Positions 44,050 to 55,984 of a DNA stretch of 64,000 nt are shown here, one piece after another; position 1 is the stretch's first letter, and each line of letters begins with the position of its first letter. This DNA comes from Citrus sinensis (taxonomy: Eukaryota > Streptophyta > Magnoliopsida > Sapindales > Rutaceae): contig NC_068562.1 in the NCBI RefSeq assembly GCF_022201045.2, positions 27,114,501 through 27,178,500 on the forward strand, given 5' to 3'. A model generated the notes under the pieces. The model was given only the letters and a program-made list of their open reading frames with translations. It ran no database searches and was not told the DNA's origin. Made by a program: the position numbers and the translations under genes.

Positions 44050-44820
44050 CTTAATGAGTCTTCATTACGTGCTCTGCATGTGTATTATTAAAGCCTTTGT
44101 ATGACAGCTTCAATCCTGTGGTCTTCAAGTTAAGCACCTGACAGACGACATATCATACACACATACATTAAGCATCCTGCATGTCGGTCGTGAGTATTGA
44201 GTTCATACTCCACCAATCTCCACTTTGAACTCAATACTCTAGCTCCACCTCACTACTTTCTTTCTCAATATCTACATTTCCTTAAAGCTTGCAGATTCTT
44301 GCTAAGTTCATGCAGAAACTGAACTTGGCAAATGGTACTGCCTTTGTTAGCATATCAATTGGATTCTCTTTAGTGTTTATCTTCAGTAGCTTTACAGTAC
44401 CTTTTGACACCTTAAGCCTTACAAAATGTAGTCTCACATCAATATGTTTAGTCTTCTCATGATGTGTTTGATTTTTACTGAGATGTATGGCGCTTTGGTT
44501 ATCATAATACACAGTTATTGAGCCCTATTCGGCCCCTAATTCTACAATCATTCCCCTTAGACAAATAGCCTCTTTGAATGCCTCTGTAGCTGCTGTTTAT
44601 TCAACTTCTGTAGTTGACAGGGTAACTACACTCTGAAGTGTTGCCCTCCAATTTACAGTATAGCCCCCTAAAGTAAACAAATAGCCAGTTTATGACCTTC
44701 TTTTGTCAAGATCCCCAGTAAAGTCAGAATCAATATAGCCAACCAAGACATTTCCTCCCTCATTCAATCCACCATATACTAGACCATACACTAAAGAAGA
44801 CTTTTTTAACAGAAAACGTT
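44050..44820 (-). mobile_element. Ty1/copia remnant (RNase H end and flank)
   Basis: Minus-strand translation gives the copia-type RNase H end: DSDFTGDLDKRR, TLSTTEVE (with a stop where Tyr or similar is usual), ATEAFKEAICLRG, VYYDNQSAIHLSKN, HEKTKHIDVR, and MLTKAVPFAKF. At least three stops are present. 44050-44280, beyond the frame, may be LTR-side sequence (GTGGAGATTGGTGGAG on the minus strand is polypurine-like). No complete LTR pair is visible. Confidence 0.82.
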
Positions 44821-44869
44821 AGTTCTATACTTCAACACAAAATTCCTCTAAAATGCAAAGACCGAGGCT

Positions 44870-46592
44870 CTCCCACTATCTCATGTAGCATAGGGAACCA
44901 CACAATTGAGAATGCTTTGATGGATTTACGAGTTAGTGTAAATCTGTTACTTTACTCAGTGTTTGTGAAACTTGGACCAGAAGAATTATACCCAACTCCA
45001 GTAGTGTTACAGCTTGCAGATCAGTCCACAAAAATACCTCGCGGTATTGTGGAGGACGTGCTTATCCAAGTAGACAAGTTTTATTTTTCTGTTGATTTCA
45101 TTGTAATTGACACTCAACCAATACATGATTTAATAAAGCACATCCTCATTATTCTAGGCCGGCCTTTCTTGGCAACTGTCGATACTCTTATTCATGAAAA
45201 ATTGATGATTGTGAAAGTATTACCGTGGCATGCTGATATAGTTAATTATCTTTTTACAGGTCAACTTCCAAAGCATTGGACCAAGCAAGATAAAGCTAAA
45301 TTTTTTGTAGAAATAAAGAATTTTTTTTGGGAGAATCCTTATTTGTTCAAGTATTGTGCAGATCAAATTGTTAGACGATGTGTCCTAAAAAGTGAAATTC
45401 AGAATATTCTTTCATTCTACCATGAACAAACTTGTGGAGGCCATTTCAGTATTAAGAAAATAGCAACTAAAGTTTTGTAATGTGGTTTCTATTGGCCAAC
45501 TATATTTCGAGATACTTACAATTTTTGCTCTTTATGTGATAGGTGTCAACAAATGAGGAGTACTACACGAAGGAATATGATGCCACTAAATCCAATTTTA
45601 GTGGTTGAGATTTTTTATGTATGGGGTATCGACTTCATGGGACCTTTTCCTCCTTCTTTTGGCAATCAATATATATTGGTTGCTGTTGACTATGTATCGA
45701 AATAGGTAGAAACAATTCCATGTAGAACCAATGATCACAAGGTGGTGGTAGGATTTTTGAAAAGCAACATTATTTCACGCTTTGGATTCCCTTGAGAAAT
45801 AATCAGTGATGGTGGTACCTACTTTTGCAATAAATCATTCAAAGCTCTTTTGACAAAGTATTCAATCACTCACAAAGTGGTGACCCCATATCATCCGCAA
45901 ACCAATGGCCAAGTTGAGATCTCCAATCGAGAAATAAAGCACATATTAGAAAAGACAGTGAGGCCAGACAAAAAGGATTGGTCATTAAGACTCGATAATG
46001 TATTATGGGCATATAGAATGGCTTTCAAGACCCCGATTGAGATGTCACCCTACAGGCTAGTGTATGGAAAAACTTACCACTTACCTGTGGAACTCGAGTA
46101 TCGTGCGTACTGGGCCATCAATTATCAGAAAATCATTTACTCCAAGTCAGAAAGTGCTTTTATTCAATTCTAGCTTGCACCTATTCTCAAATAAGTTACG
46201 CTCTCGATGGTCTGGGCCTTTTATTGTTCACATTGTTTTTCCACATGGGGCAATTGTAATTAATGACCTAAAAAATGGTCTCACTTTTAAAGTTAATGGC
46301 CAAAGATTAAAGTCATATCTAGAGTACCAACCACATGGAGAGGACACTGAAATAAATTTGAGTGACCCACCAAATTTGAATTGAAATTTTTCTTTCTTTT
46401 CGGTGATTTGATTTGATTTTTTCTCTTTCTTTTTATTAATTTTTTTGCTAATTGAAATAAATTTGTGTGTTTGTTTAACCATTAAGTTTTCTCTTATCAT
46501 TGTTAATCATGAGTGCTTTGGCTAAACAGATCCTCCTGGATATTCTTAGACCACTTCAACGTGTAAAATTTCATCTCAAAAGGCAGATTCAA
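44870..46592 (+). mobile_element. Athila-type gypsy remnant, protease joined to integrase
   Basis: Begins in the retropepsin region (GNHTIENALMDLRVSVNLLL, with the Asp present but the following Gly replaced by Arg; ILGRPFLAT downstream). About 15 codons later it passes directly into sequence that lies after RNase H in Athila elements (HWTKQDKAKFF), then the integrase zinc finger (HEQTCGGHFS, CSLCDRC), the catalytic core ([33 protein letters not shown]) and the C-terminal part to 46384. Reverse transcriptase and RNase H are deleted. Stops lie at 45478, 45703 and 45793. The tail 46385-46592 continues after the MULE at 51988. Confidence 0.88.
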
Positions 46593-46601
46593 TTTTGTAA
46601 A

Positions 46602-46735
46602 GGGAAATTTACAGTCGTCTACCTATTTGTTTCGCCTTTTGCAAAAATACACAAACACTTTTTTTTTTCAACGCGCCTCCTGAAGTTACCCTTTTATTTC
46701 ACTTTTCCACTTCTGTCTAGTCTCCGTTGGAACAT
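46602..46735. repeat. MULE left terminal inverted repeat
   Basis: About 130 bases, complementary to 51848-51978 with roughly nine in ten bases matching by eye. Confidence 0.88.
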
Positions 46736-47362
46736 TGCTGATGTTAAAGGGGTAAAATCGATATTTCCTTTGGATACTTAAAACTACACCGTATCGCAGT
46801 ATCCAGCTAAAAGAGTAAAACGATGTCGTTTTACTTCTATGGAAAAATTAAAAAAAAAAAAGAAATCCACAGTCGTTTAATGCAATTGATACATAGAATT
46901 TCCTAAGTCCAACAAGTAAGAAACATTTCCTAACATTCCCGGCATCCACCTTTGTCTTTGACCGTGTTGCTTGAAAAAGCTTAATCAAGCTAGTTAATCT
47001 CCAATTTCCATCTATTTTCATCAAAGACATAAGCTTGGGTTTGTTCATATGAAGATTCAAAAGTGTTGACGAAACAGACGAATTGTTACAAGCCTGGACG
47101 TTTTGATTTAGGAGGTTTCAGCCAAATTTCAAGTGAGTTTCATTGAATTTGTTTGCTATTAAGTCTCAATGTTTTGTTAATTATTATTCCATTGGTGATT
47201 CTTGTTAATCATTGTTGTTGGAAACCCTAGAATTTATTTTCACAAAACCAAAAGAACATTTACTATAATACATGTATTTTATAGGATGACACAACTAGAT
47301 CGTTTAGGATGACACAACTAGAGTTGGTAATATCCTTTAGAGATAAGACGTAGAATTTTAGG

Positions 47363-50300
47363 TTGCTTGGACCTGATTGTACCATAGCCAAAATAAAGGA
47401 TGCTGCATTGACGATTACAGGTGCATACGGATTAGGCTCGAGCTCACAGATTCTGTTAAACGTTACAAACCCAAAGAATAAGCTTAAGATTGTGCTAGAT
47501 TCAGAGTTTAGGTTGGAGTGTTTATTGGCACTATATAAGCGTTTGGGTGCCTGTGTATTTGAAGTTGACGTTGTACTAGTTCTTTGCCCCCAGTTCAAAG
47601 ATGCTGCTTTATTTCAGGCGTTGTTAACTAACTTAGGAGTTGTATTATCTGATGAGCTTATTACTAAGGTAAATGACTCAATTGAGGGACATGCTTCTAT
47701 TGAGGAAAATCTTGTTGTTGGGGGGCCATGCTGCTATGGGGGGGCATGCTTCTGTGGTGGAACAAGTTGAGAAAAATATATTTGTTAGGGATGATGAATG
47801 TGATGAGGATGCACTGCTATCTGATTGTTCGGACAGAAGGCTTAGTAGTGATGATGATCTTTATGTGAACTTCATGCAAGCTGATCTTGATAGAGCTGTT
47901 GATGGAGCTAGTGATGGAGCTACTGAAAGACTTAAAAGCAGTCACTTGGAAACTGATTCAAATGATAATTTATCTGATGTTGATAAAGAGGTAAAAAAGG
48001 TGATTAACTCTTCTGATGATGACATTGAGCTTGGCACTGCCCAATTGACTAATTATATAGAGGAACATGAGTACAAAATAGGTGTTGATGGGAAACATAG
48101 GCTAAAAGTAGGGCATGTTTTCAGAGATGTAGTTCATTTTAGAAAGATATTAAATGAGGTGATGGTTAGGAAAATGTTCGCTATTAAAATAGTATATAGT
48201 GAGCCGAGACGATTTGTGGCTACTTGTAAGCAATCTGGCTGTCCATATTATGTGGTTGGTGCAAAAATGAACTATGGAAGTGGTTTCATATTGCGAGAGT
48301 ACAAAAAAATGTATAGCTGCAGACTTACTAATAAAACAGTGAAAGTAACTTCCACGTGGGTTGCTGGTAAAATAAAGAATCAAGTTGTTATTGATCCCAA
48401 TGTAAAGATTGATATCTTGAAGAATTATTTGTAAGAGACTTTTGGGTTGAAGATTGGAAAGATGACATTGTATAGGGCCAGAGCGAAGGCAAGACTTGAG
48501 GTATTTGAGGATCATTCCAAGGGATATCAAAAACTGTTTCAGTATGCTGCAGCTATTCAGAAAGTTGATCTAGGAGCAATTTGCAAAGTGTTGTGTGATG
48601 TTGTCTCTATACCTGACAAAGTTTTATTCCAAAGGTTTTTTGTTTCCTTTCCTGCACAGAAAAATGCTTTTCTCAATGGCTATAGGCCTTTTATTGAAGT
48701 GGATGGATGTCACCTGAAGGGTAAGTATGGTGGAGTGCTATTAGCTGCCGTTGGTATGGATGCTAACAATGGGATTGTTCCGTTGGCATTATGTGTTTGT
48801 GAAATTGAGAATACAGAGTCATGCGGCTGGTTTATGGAGCACCTGCATAATTACTTGGATGATGGCAGACTAGTGACATTTATCAGTGACAAACAAAAGG
48901 GACTTATTAATGCAATTGCAAATACATGGCCTACTGCCTATCATAGGGCATGTATTAGGCATGTTTATGCAAATTTTTCTAAGTTGTTTGTTGGTTCACA
49001 GTTGAAACAACTATTTTGGAGGGCTGCTAAGAGTAGTAACAAGCATGATTTCAACGAGACAATGGCAGAGATCAAGACTGAAAAAGAAGCTGCATATCAG
49101 TGGTTGGAAAAAGAGCTTTTGTGGTATAATTGGTCGATGCATACGTATGACAGAAATTGTATGGTAGATCGAACTGATAATAACACATCAGAATGCTTCA
49201 AAAGCTGGATATTAGCTTATCGAGACAGACCTTGCTTGACAATACTTGAAGAAATCAGATGTAGACTTATGAAACGGTTTACAAAGAGAAAAAATGAAGC
49301 AGCCACTTGGAAAAGCCCTTTGACGCCTAAGGTATTGAAACATCTGGACAAAAAAAGCACAATTGCACAAAAAATGATTGTGCAAGCTTCTGGCGATCTT
49401 AATTTTCAAGTAATGGATAAAGCTTATTATCCAGCTAGGAGGTTTGTAGTGATGTTAGAGTGAAGAAAATGTGATTGTGGTTATTAGGAAGTTGCTGGCC
49501 TCCCTTGTGCACATGCTATGGCTGCCATGGGATATGCAAGACATGAAGTTCAGGAGTATGTTCTAATGTGCTTCAGCAAACAAGCTTACCTTAGCACGTA
49601 TTTGTTGATGTTTAATCATATTCCAGACCAGTGTACATGGGGGCCTACTGGAAGACAATTAATTGATCCTTTAATTGTGCAAAGGAAGATTGGAAGGCCC
49701 AAGAAATGTAGAAAAAGAGCCACATAAAGAAAAAAGAATTTTTTTTATCATTTGCTCATTCTGTGGTGGATCTAATCATAATGTCAAGTCTTGCCCATTA
49801 AGGTCATCCGTTGCAAAGGCAGCTCGAGCTAGAAAAAATAATTCTAATGTATGTTTATACTATTATTATTTATTACAAAAAATTATTAGTATTTATTATG
49901 TTTATTGTTCAACATTTACTACATTTATCATGTTTTGCAGGCATCACCAACAACAAATCAGCCACTGAATGCTTCAGAGCAGAGAATGAGAAGGAGAAAA
50001 CATGTGCATTTCCCATTTTTTATTTATTGTGCATTACTTGTGAAATTCGATACTCATTCACAACATGTTTCCCAGGCATCAGCATCACTTCAATTGCTTC
50101 AGGCCAACTAGCAACCTCATCTCAACCAACAACTGCCTCATCCCAAACACTAAGATCATCCCAACCAGCAACCTCATCTCAACCAGTAACTGTCTCATCC
50201 CAAGCACTAAGATCATCCCAACCAGCAACCTCATCCCAACCAGCAACCTCATCTCAACCAGCAACTACCTTATCCTAAGCACTAAGAAAGTGAAAACATG

Positions 50301-50500
50301 TGCATATAAAAATGCTTCCATGTTTTGATATTTTTGTTGTTGTGTTCGAGCTTGTTTAACTAACATTTCATGTATTCAGATACGAAGTGGTCCAGGAGAA
50401 ACTTTTGAAGCTAGAACAAAGAAAAGAAAGGCTGGATCTAGCGGTGGACATGCTGGAACAAGAGGACGAACAACTTCGGCATGAGCAAAATGGAAGTAAA
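47363..50500 (+). pseudogene. MuDR-type transposase of the MULE (broken)
   Basis: Pieces in order: an N-terminal segment (47363 to about 47750) in one frame; a shift at the G-runs near 47720-47750; a frame from 47673 with an acidic stretch and a MuDR-type N-terminal domain (about 48050-48430, VGHVFRDVVHFRKIL, ATCKQSGCPYYV); a stop at 48432; the MULE catalytic domain 48447-49463 (EVDGCHLKGKYGG, FISDKQKGLI, TSECFKSW for the presumed D, D and E); a stop at 49461; the SWIM zinc finger (CDCGY, then GLPCAHAMAAMG), GRPKK, and a CSFCGG...HNVKSCP knuckle. GT-AG borders near 49850/49941 and 50379 suggest C-terminal introns ending in a Lys/Gly-rich tail. Three in-frame stops (48432, 49461, and in the CDCGY region at 49485) and the shift argue against activity. 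Confidence 0.85.
50100..50278 (+). repeat. Minisatellite in the transposase 3' region
   Basis: Units built on CAACCAGCAACCTCATCCCA, about 18 bases long, repeat some nine times with variants. In one frame they read ATSSQP repeats. Confidence 0.85.
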
Positions 50501-51041
50501 CTTGACTTTTAACTTGTTTTGTAGGCTATTGTTTAAGATTATGATGGTTATTTTGGCTTCAGTTTGGATAATTATGATATGTTACTTTGGAAATCACATA
50601 GACTATTTATGATGTCTTAGCAGTTGCCCTCTTGGATAGTTACCATTTTGGATATTATGTTATGATGGAACTTAGTTAAACATTGATTTTGCTTCTTTTC
50701 TTACAAGGATTTTGTTGTTGTGTTAAAAAGCTTGCATTTGTTCTCATATGCATTTTTCTAAATCAAGATATGGTAGTGTTGTGCATTTTAGGTAGTGTTC
50801 AGTAGTTACATTTTCGAGCTGCATCTGTTAATGCTGTTGATGCTAAAAGTATCACTAATTTATAGCTTATAAAACCAACATGATTGTTGTGGAGTATGCC
50901 ACTTTTAAGTTTTAAGCTAAATTATAATTGTTTTAGTAAATAAGTAGGTATTACCATGTAACAATTATTTTTAATTGAATACTTTCATTAATTGTCAGTG
51001 ATAGAAGTTAATTACATTAATGTATATAAAAAGAAGCTACA

Positions 51042-51398
51042 TTACATTTTAAAAAGCACAATTGCACAGACACAAAGCAGCATAATTATGATATATTTAA
51101 GCTTCCCCTCAATGAGTTTAAGTCTTTTCTTTATCTTCACTACATCATCATTCAGCTCAATATTTTGATTATCCGTCATTTGATCAATACTAGGGTATAT
51201 GAGAGCTTCAGTAGTAAACCATTGCCAAAACTTCCATTTATTCAACTTACATGACCAAAACATTGCATTAGGATTCTGTTGTGTAGTAGAAACCATAGCA
51301 CATTCCTGCACACCACACCAATAGTTCTTAGGAATGCATTTAACTTTTCTATGTGGCTGTCCACTAACTGCAGAACTTGAGCTATAACTCGATGCCAT
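51042..51398 (-). CDS. GRF-type zinc-finger protein with C-terminal membrane anchor (At4g19050-unrelated; At4g04775 type)
   Basis: Uninterrupted frame of 118 residues starting MASSYSSSSAVSG. Central WCGVQECAMVSTTQQNP then FWSC and KWKFWQWF resembles GRF-type zinc fingers (Cys/His-poor variant with C...C spacing), followed by a helical coiled region (NIELNDDVVKIKKRLKLIEG) and a hydrophobic end IIIMLLCVCAIVLF that could be a membrane anchor. Small proteins of this plan (for example the family named after At4g04775) are common in plant genomes and nucleic-acid binding is assumed, not shown. It lies inside the MULE, opposite to the transposase, near the right TIR. Its open frame contrasts with the broken transposase. 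Confidence 0.72.
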   Translation of the reverse strand: MASSYSSSSAVSGQPHRKVKCIPKNYWCGVQECAMVSTTQQNPNAMFWSCKLNKWKFWQWFTTEALIYPSIDQMTDNQNIELNDDVVKIKKRLKLIEGKLKYIIIMLLCVCAIVLFKM

Positions 51399-51847
51399 TT
51401 GTAAAAGAGAAAAGGAAAAGTTGTGAGCTTGAATGTGTGGATTATGTATAAGCAGGTTTTTAACTTTAATTTGGCTGGTAATGGTTGTAATTAGGACAAA
51501 TGGATGGCATAATTGTCTGCTTTAATGTGCAGTTATGGGTTTGATGGATTATATGAGGCAGATTAGGTTGATGTATAAGCAAGTTTTTGGTTTCAATTTG
51601 GTTGGTTCTGAGCTTTAAAAATGGCAAATGAATGGTATAAATGGTGTGTTTGAAGATGACGTCTTTGAGCATTGTGAGTTGTTTAACATGTTTCTTGTTA
51701 TTTCTTGTGTTTATATATAGCCGAAATTATAGTCGTTTGAGAGCTAACAGTTACATTTTTTTAATCTCATTTTCTTGTCTTTTATTTCGGTTAAATTATA
51801 ATTTTCCCTTGAGGGTTAAAAAAGTCATTTCATGAATATTCTATTAA

Positions 51848-51978
51848 CTCTATTAACGGAGACTAGTCGGAAGTGGAAAAGTGAAATAAAAGGGTAACTA
51901 CAGGTGGCGCGTTGAAAAAAAATGTTTGTATATTTTTGCAAAAGGCTAAACAAATAGGTAGACGGCTGTAAATTTTCC
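51848..51978. repeat. MULE right terminal inverted repeat
   Basis: Complement of the left arm at 46602-46735, ending CTGTAAATTTTCC before the second target copy. Confidence 0.88.
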
Positions 51979-51987
51979 TTTTGTAAA

Positions 51988-52660
51988 ATACATCATATTT
52001 GATCTCTACAACCACCAGAGTTAGTATCCCATGTTGAGGATTTAGAAAGCCAGCTCAGAGACATTGAGAGAGGTGTCTACAACATCCAGTTGGAGCTTGA
52101 GGTAAATTCAATAAGAGGACGCTTGTATTTTTCTTGGTGTGTTTTAGTTTGTTTTTCTGTTTTTCTGTTTGTGTGCTTTAGTTTGTTACCCCGGTGAAGC
52201 AGTGGATAACGGTACTTCGTGACAATCAAGTCGATCACTTCAGTTTCCCATAATAACAGATATTCTGAGGCGAAGGTATGGACAGAAACGAGATGTAGTT
52301 TGTGTTTGTGTGCTTTAGTTTGTGTGTTTTAGTTTGTTTTTCTGTTTTTCTGTTTGTGTACTTTAGTTTGTTATCTCGGTGAAGTAGTGGATAACAGTAC
52401 TCCGTGACAATCAAGTCGGTTATTTCAGTTTCCCATAATAACAGATATTCTGAGGCGAAGGTATGGACAGAAACGAGATTTTAGCAAAGCTTCACAATCG
52501 ATTCCCTTCACTTCCTCAGAATGCCCTCTTTATAATCTATAAAGCTCGGTCCGAACGCATGCGATTGCTTATGAGGAATAACATATCTGCTGACATCCGT
52601 TGGTTAATCGAGGCCAAAGTACGATTGGCAGGTGAGTTACCTCACAAATTTATTGCATAC
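51988..52660 (+). other. Continuation of the interrupted gypsy sequence, with a 154-bp tandem duplication
   Basis: 52141-52294 is repeated at 52326-52479 (period 185): both hold TCAGTTTCCCATAATAACAG and end GGACAGAAACGAGAT. Upstream, a translated piece (VSHVEDLESQLRDIERG) suggests a small coiled-coil frame of the interrupted element. A frame at 52463-52699 (MDRNEILAKLHNRFP) is unidentified; its end runs into the Tat polyprotein and it is not supported as a gene. Confidence 0.65.
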
Positions 52661-52666
52661 ATGCCT

Positions 52667-55341
52667 AGTTGTGGTAAAAGAAATGCCGTTCGGTCTTAAA
52701 AATGCGGGGGCCACATACCAGAGGTTAGTGAACAAAATTTTAAGCCACTGATTGGGAGAACAATGGAGGTGTATGTGGACGACATGATAACCAAATCAAA
52801 ATTCCCGAAGGAACATGTCGAGCATCTCGAGGAGACATTTGGACTTTTGAGGAAGTATAAGATGAAGCTCAACCCGGAGAAGTGTGCTTTTGGGGTCGAG
52901 TCGGGCAAATTCCTCAGGTTCATGGTGAGTCATAGGGGGATCGAGGCGAATCCCGAAAAGATCCAGGCGATCGTGCAGATGAGGTCTCTTCGTAACCTGA
53001 AGGAGACGCAGAGCCTTACGGGGAGGTTGGCGGTATTGAGCCGATTCATATCCAAGGCAACAGATAAGTGCCAGCCATTCTTTCAAGTGATAAGGAGAGG
53101 AAAGAAAACAGAATGGACCCCATAATGCGAAGAAGCCTTCTACACCTTGAAGCAATAGTTGCAGCAAGTACCTCTGTTGTCCACACCGCGGGATGGGGAC
53201 ATGTTATTCTTATATATAGCGGTATCAGATCATGCCACAAGTTCTGTTCTAGTGAGAGAGGAAGAAGGGGTTCAATATCCGATATACTACACCAACAAGG
53301 CCCTGCTTGACGCCGAGACTAGATACCCACCGTTGGAGAAATAGACACTCGCCCTCGTGGTTGCTGCTCGGAAGTTGAGGCTATACTTTCAAGCATTCCC
53401 CGTCTGGGTAATAACAAACCAGCCATTGCGGCAGACTCTGCACAAGCCGGATGCTTCTGGTTGGCTCGTGAAGTGGGCTATAGAGTTGAGTAAGTTCGAC
53501 ATAGATTCCAAACCCCGAGCAGCAATAAAGGCCCAGGCAGTTAGCAATGAAGACCGGGTAGGTTTCTCAGAACCCGAAGTAGGTTTTGACCAACTGGATG
53601 CTGTAACAGTCAGCAATGAAGACCGGGTATGGCAGATGTCAATGGATGGATCCTCAGGGGAGTAGGGGTCTGGAGCAGGGATTGTTTTGGAAGGCCCAGA
53701 AGGGAAGGAAATCTCTTATGCTGTAAAGTTAGAATTCACAGCCACAAATAACCAGGCAGAATATGAAGTTTTAATAGCGGGCTTGGGATTGGCTAAGGCA
53801 GTGAAAGCGGATAGGGTGAAAATCCGAACTGATTCTCAGCTGGTTGCAAATCATGTCAGTGAAAGATTTCAACCGAGAGATGGGAAGATGAAGCAGTACC
53901 TGAAGAAAGTCAGGCAGATGATGGGGAAGTTCGAAGCGGTTGAGGTGATACAAATCCCAATGGAGCAGAATAGTCGAGCAGATATTCTGGCCAAGATGGT
54001 AGCTGTGACAGACCCAAAAATGCCTAAGTCGATCCCTTTGGAGGTGAAGACCAGCCCTAGCATCAAGCAGAATTTGGAGGTGATGCTGATAGAACAGAAA
54101 TGCTCGTGGATGGACCCGATAATCTCATACATTAGAGACGGAGTATTACCACCAAATAAGCTACGAGCTCGGAAGATCAGAGCTCAGGCCTCAAGGTACA
54201 CGATGATTGATGGGGTGCTATATCGGCGAGGATATACGCTATCGTTCATTCGGTGTTTGGATGAGGACGACGCGGACTACGTACTGAGAGAAATACATGA
54301 AGGAGTTTGCAAAAACCATTCTGGTGCGAGATCCCTTGCCCACAAGGTTCTAAGGCAGGGATATTTCTGGCCGACAATGCACCAGGATGCACAGGAGAAG
54401 ACCAGGAGCTGCGTAAGCTGCCAGAGTTTTACAAATTTCTCTAACCAACCACCAGAGAAGCTCACCTCTATGGCCTCCCCTTGGCCATTTGCTCAATAGG
54501 GAATTGATTTGATCAAGCCATTGCCAAAGGGACGAGGAACAGCAACACATGCAAAGTAGTAATAGACTATTTCACGAAGTAGATAGAGGTAGAAGCCTTC
54601 AGCAGGATCACAGAGAAAAAGACAACTGACTTCGTATGGAGAAACCTGGTCTGTTGGTACAGGATCCCTTATGCCTTGAAAACAGATAATGGCAGGCAGT
54701 TTGATAACCACAACTTCAGGGATTTTTGTCAAAACCTCGGGATAGAGTTGAAGTATTGCTCGCCTGCTCACCTTCAGTCTAACGGACAAGTAGAAGTAGC
54801 CAATAAGACAATCAAGAGGCTTTTGAAAACCAGGCTTGGAGCAAAAAAGTGTGTATGGGTTGATGAGTTATCAGGTGTATTATGGGCATACAAGACAACC
54901 CACAAAACAGCAACTGGCAAAACTCCGTTTGCCTTGGCCTTCAGACATGAAGCGGTTGTACAAATCGAGATAGGGATGACCACGCACCGAACAGATCATT
55001 TCGATGAGCAGGAGAACAACGACCAGATGTGCTTGAATCCGGATTTGCTAACCAAGAAAAGGGAGCAAACATCGAAGCGATCAGCCGTCTACCAACAAAG
55101 GGTTGCTCGGTATTACAACCAGAAGGTGAATATACGGCAGTTCAAGGTCGGAGATTGGGTGTTAAGGAGAGTGAATCAGAACATGAAAGACTCGACTCAA
55201 GGAGTACTTAGACCAAATTGGGAGGGGCCATATAGGGTCAAGCAGATAGTTAGACCCGGAGCTTACAAGCTTGTTCGCACGGATGGCCACGAGGTGAAAC
55301 GCCCATGGAAAGCAGCGCACCTCAAGAAATATTTCCAGTAA
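52667..55341 (+). pseudogene. Tat-type gypsy polyprotein, 3' part: RT, RNase H, second RNase H, integrase
   Basis: Starts within the reverse transcriptase (MPFGLKNAGATYQRLV), shifts frame by one base near 52735, and continues with the catalytic MEVYVDDMITKSK and KCAFGVESGKFL. A gypsy RNase H follows (YYTNKALLDAETRYPPLEK), then a second, archaeal-type RNase H (MSMDGSS, GAGIVLEGPEG, NNQAEYEVLIAGL, IRTDSQLVANHV, NSRADILAKM), and an integrase with zinc finger (EIHEGVCKNHSGA, CVSCQ), core (DNGRQFDNHNF, SPAHLQSNGQVEVANKTIK) and C-terminal domain to 55341. The dual RNase H is characteristic of the Tat lineage. Gag, protease and the RT N-terminus are absent. Stops at 53123, 53156, 53342, 53663, 54497 and 54580 make it inactive. 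Confidence 0.92.
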
Positions 55342-55474
55342 GACTTGTTCATGTTTTAAAGTTATTTCTATTTCTCACTCCTTATTATTTATTTTATGTC
55401 AAAGCAATCTCGTGTAAGCCGAATTCATCAATTAATGAATCGATGAGGAATTTCAGTCAGCTGTAATGTTACAA

Positions 55475-55984
55475 AAATTTCTAAGGCACGCAAAAGCTAA
55501 GTCTCAAAGCCTGTCTTATGGCAAGACCAGAAGCCAAGCGTGTCAGGATCTGCTCGACCAAGCGAGGGCGAGCAGACCCCCAAGCATTGAAAAGCTTCTA
55601 AAGTATGCAAAGGCTCACTAAGTCTCAAAGCCTGTTTTATGGCGAGACCAGAAGCCAAGCATGCCAGGATCTGCTCGACCAAGCGAGGGCGAGCAGACCC
55701 CCAAGCATTAAAAAGTTTCTAAGGTATGCAAAGGCTCACTAAGTCTCAAAGCCTATTTTATGGCGAGACCAAAAGCCAAGCGTGCCAGGATCTGCTCGAC
55801 CAAGGGAAGGCGAGCAGACCCCCAAGCATTGAAAAGTTTTTAAGCCATGCAAAGGCTCACTAAGTCTCAAAGTCTGTTTTATGGCGAGACTAGAAGCCAA
55901 GCATGCCAGGATCTGCTCGACCAAGCGAGGGCGAGCAGACCCCCAAGCATTGAAAAGCTTCTAAGGTATGCAAAGGCTCACTAA
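55475..55984. repeat. 121-bp tandem array, right array part 1
   Basis: Anchors TATGGC(G/A)AGAC at 55517, 55638, 55759 and 55880, period 121. It begins about 130 bases after the end of the Tat integrase. The fifth monomer is cut by the Harbinger element at base 105 and resumes at 59798. Confidence 0.94.

Larger units (their letters stand above)
46602..51978. mobile_element. Mutator-like element (MULE), 5.4 kb, with long TIRs and 9-bp TSD
   Basis: The host sequence TTTTGTAAA occurs at 46593-46601 and 51979-51987. Inside it, GGGAAATTTACAG at the left pairs with CTGTAAATTTTCC at the right, and the inverted similarity continues for about 130 bases (GTCGTCTACCTATTTG, CAACGCGCC, TTACCCTTTTATTTCACTTT, TAGTCTCCGTT on both arms). 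It carries a Mutator-type transposase on the plus strand and a GRF-type zinc-finger gene on the minus strand, so the two genes converge. It interrupts gypsy-derived sequence. Confidence 0.95.

Noticed and set aside
48150..48530. 126-residue minus-strand frame in the MULE
   Set aside because: Shadow of the MuDR-type domain on the plus strand.
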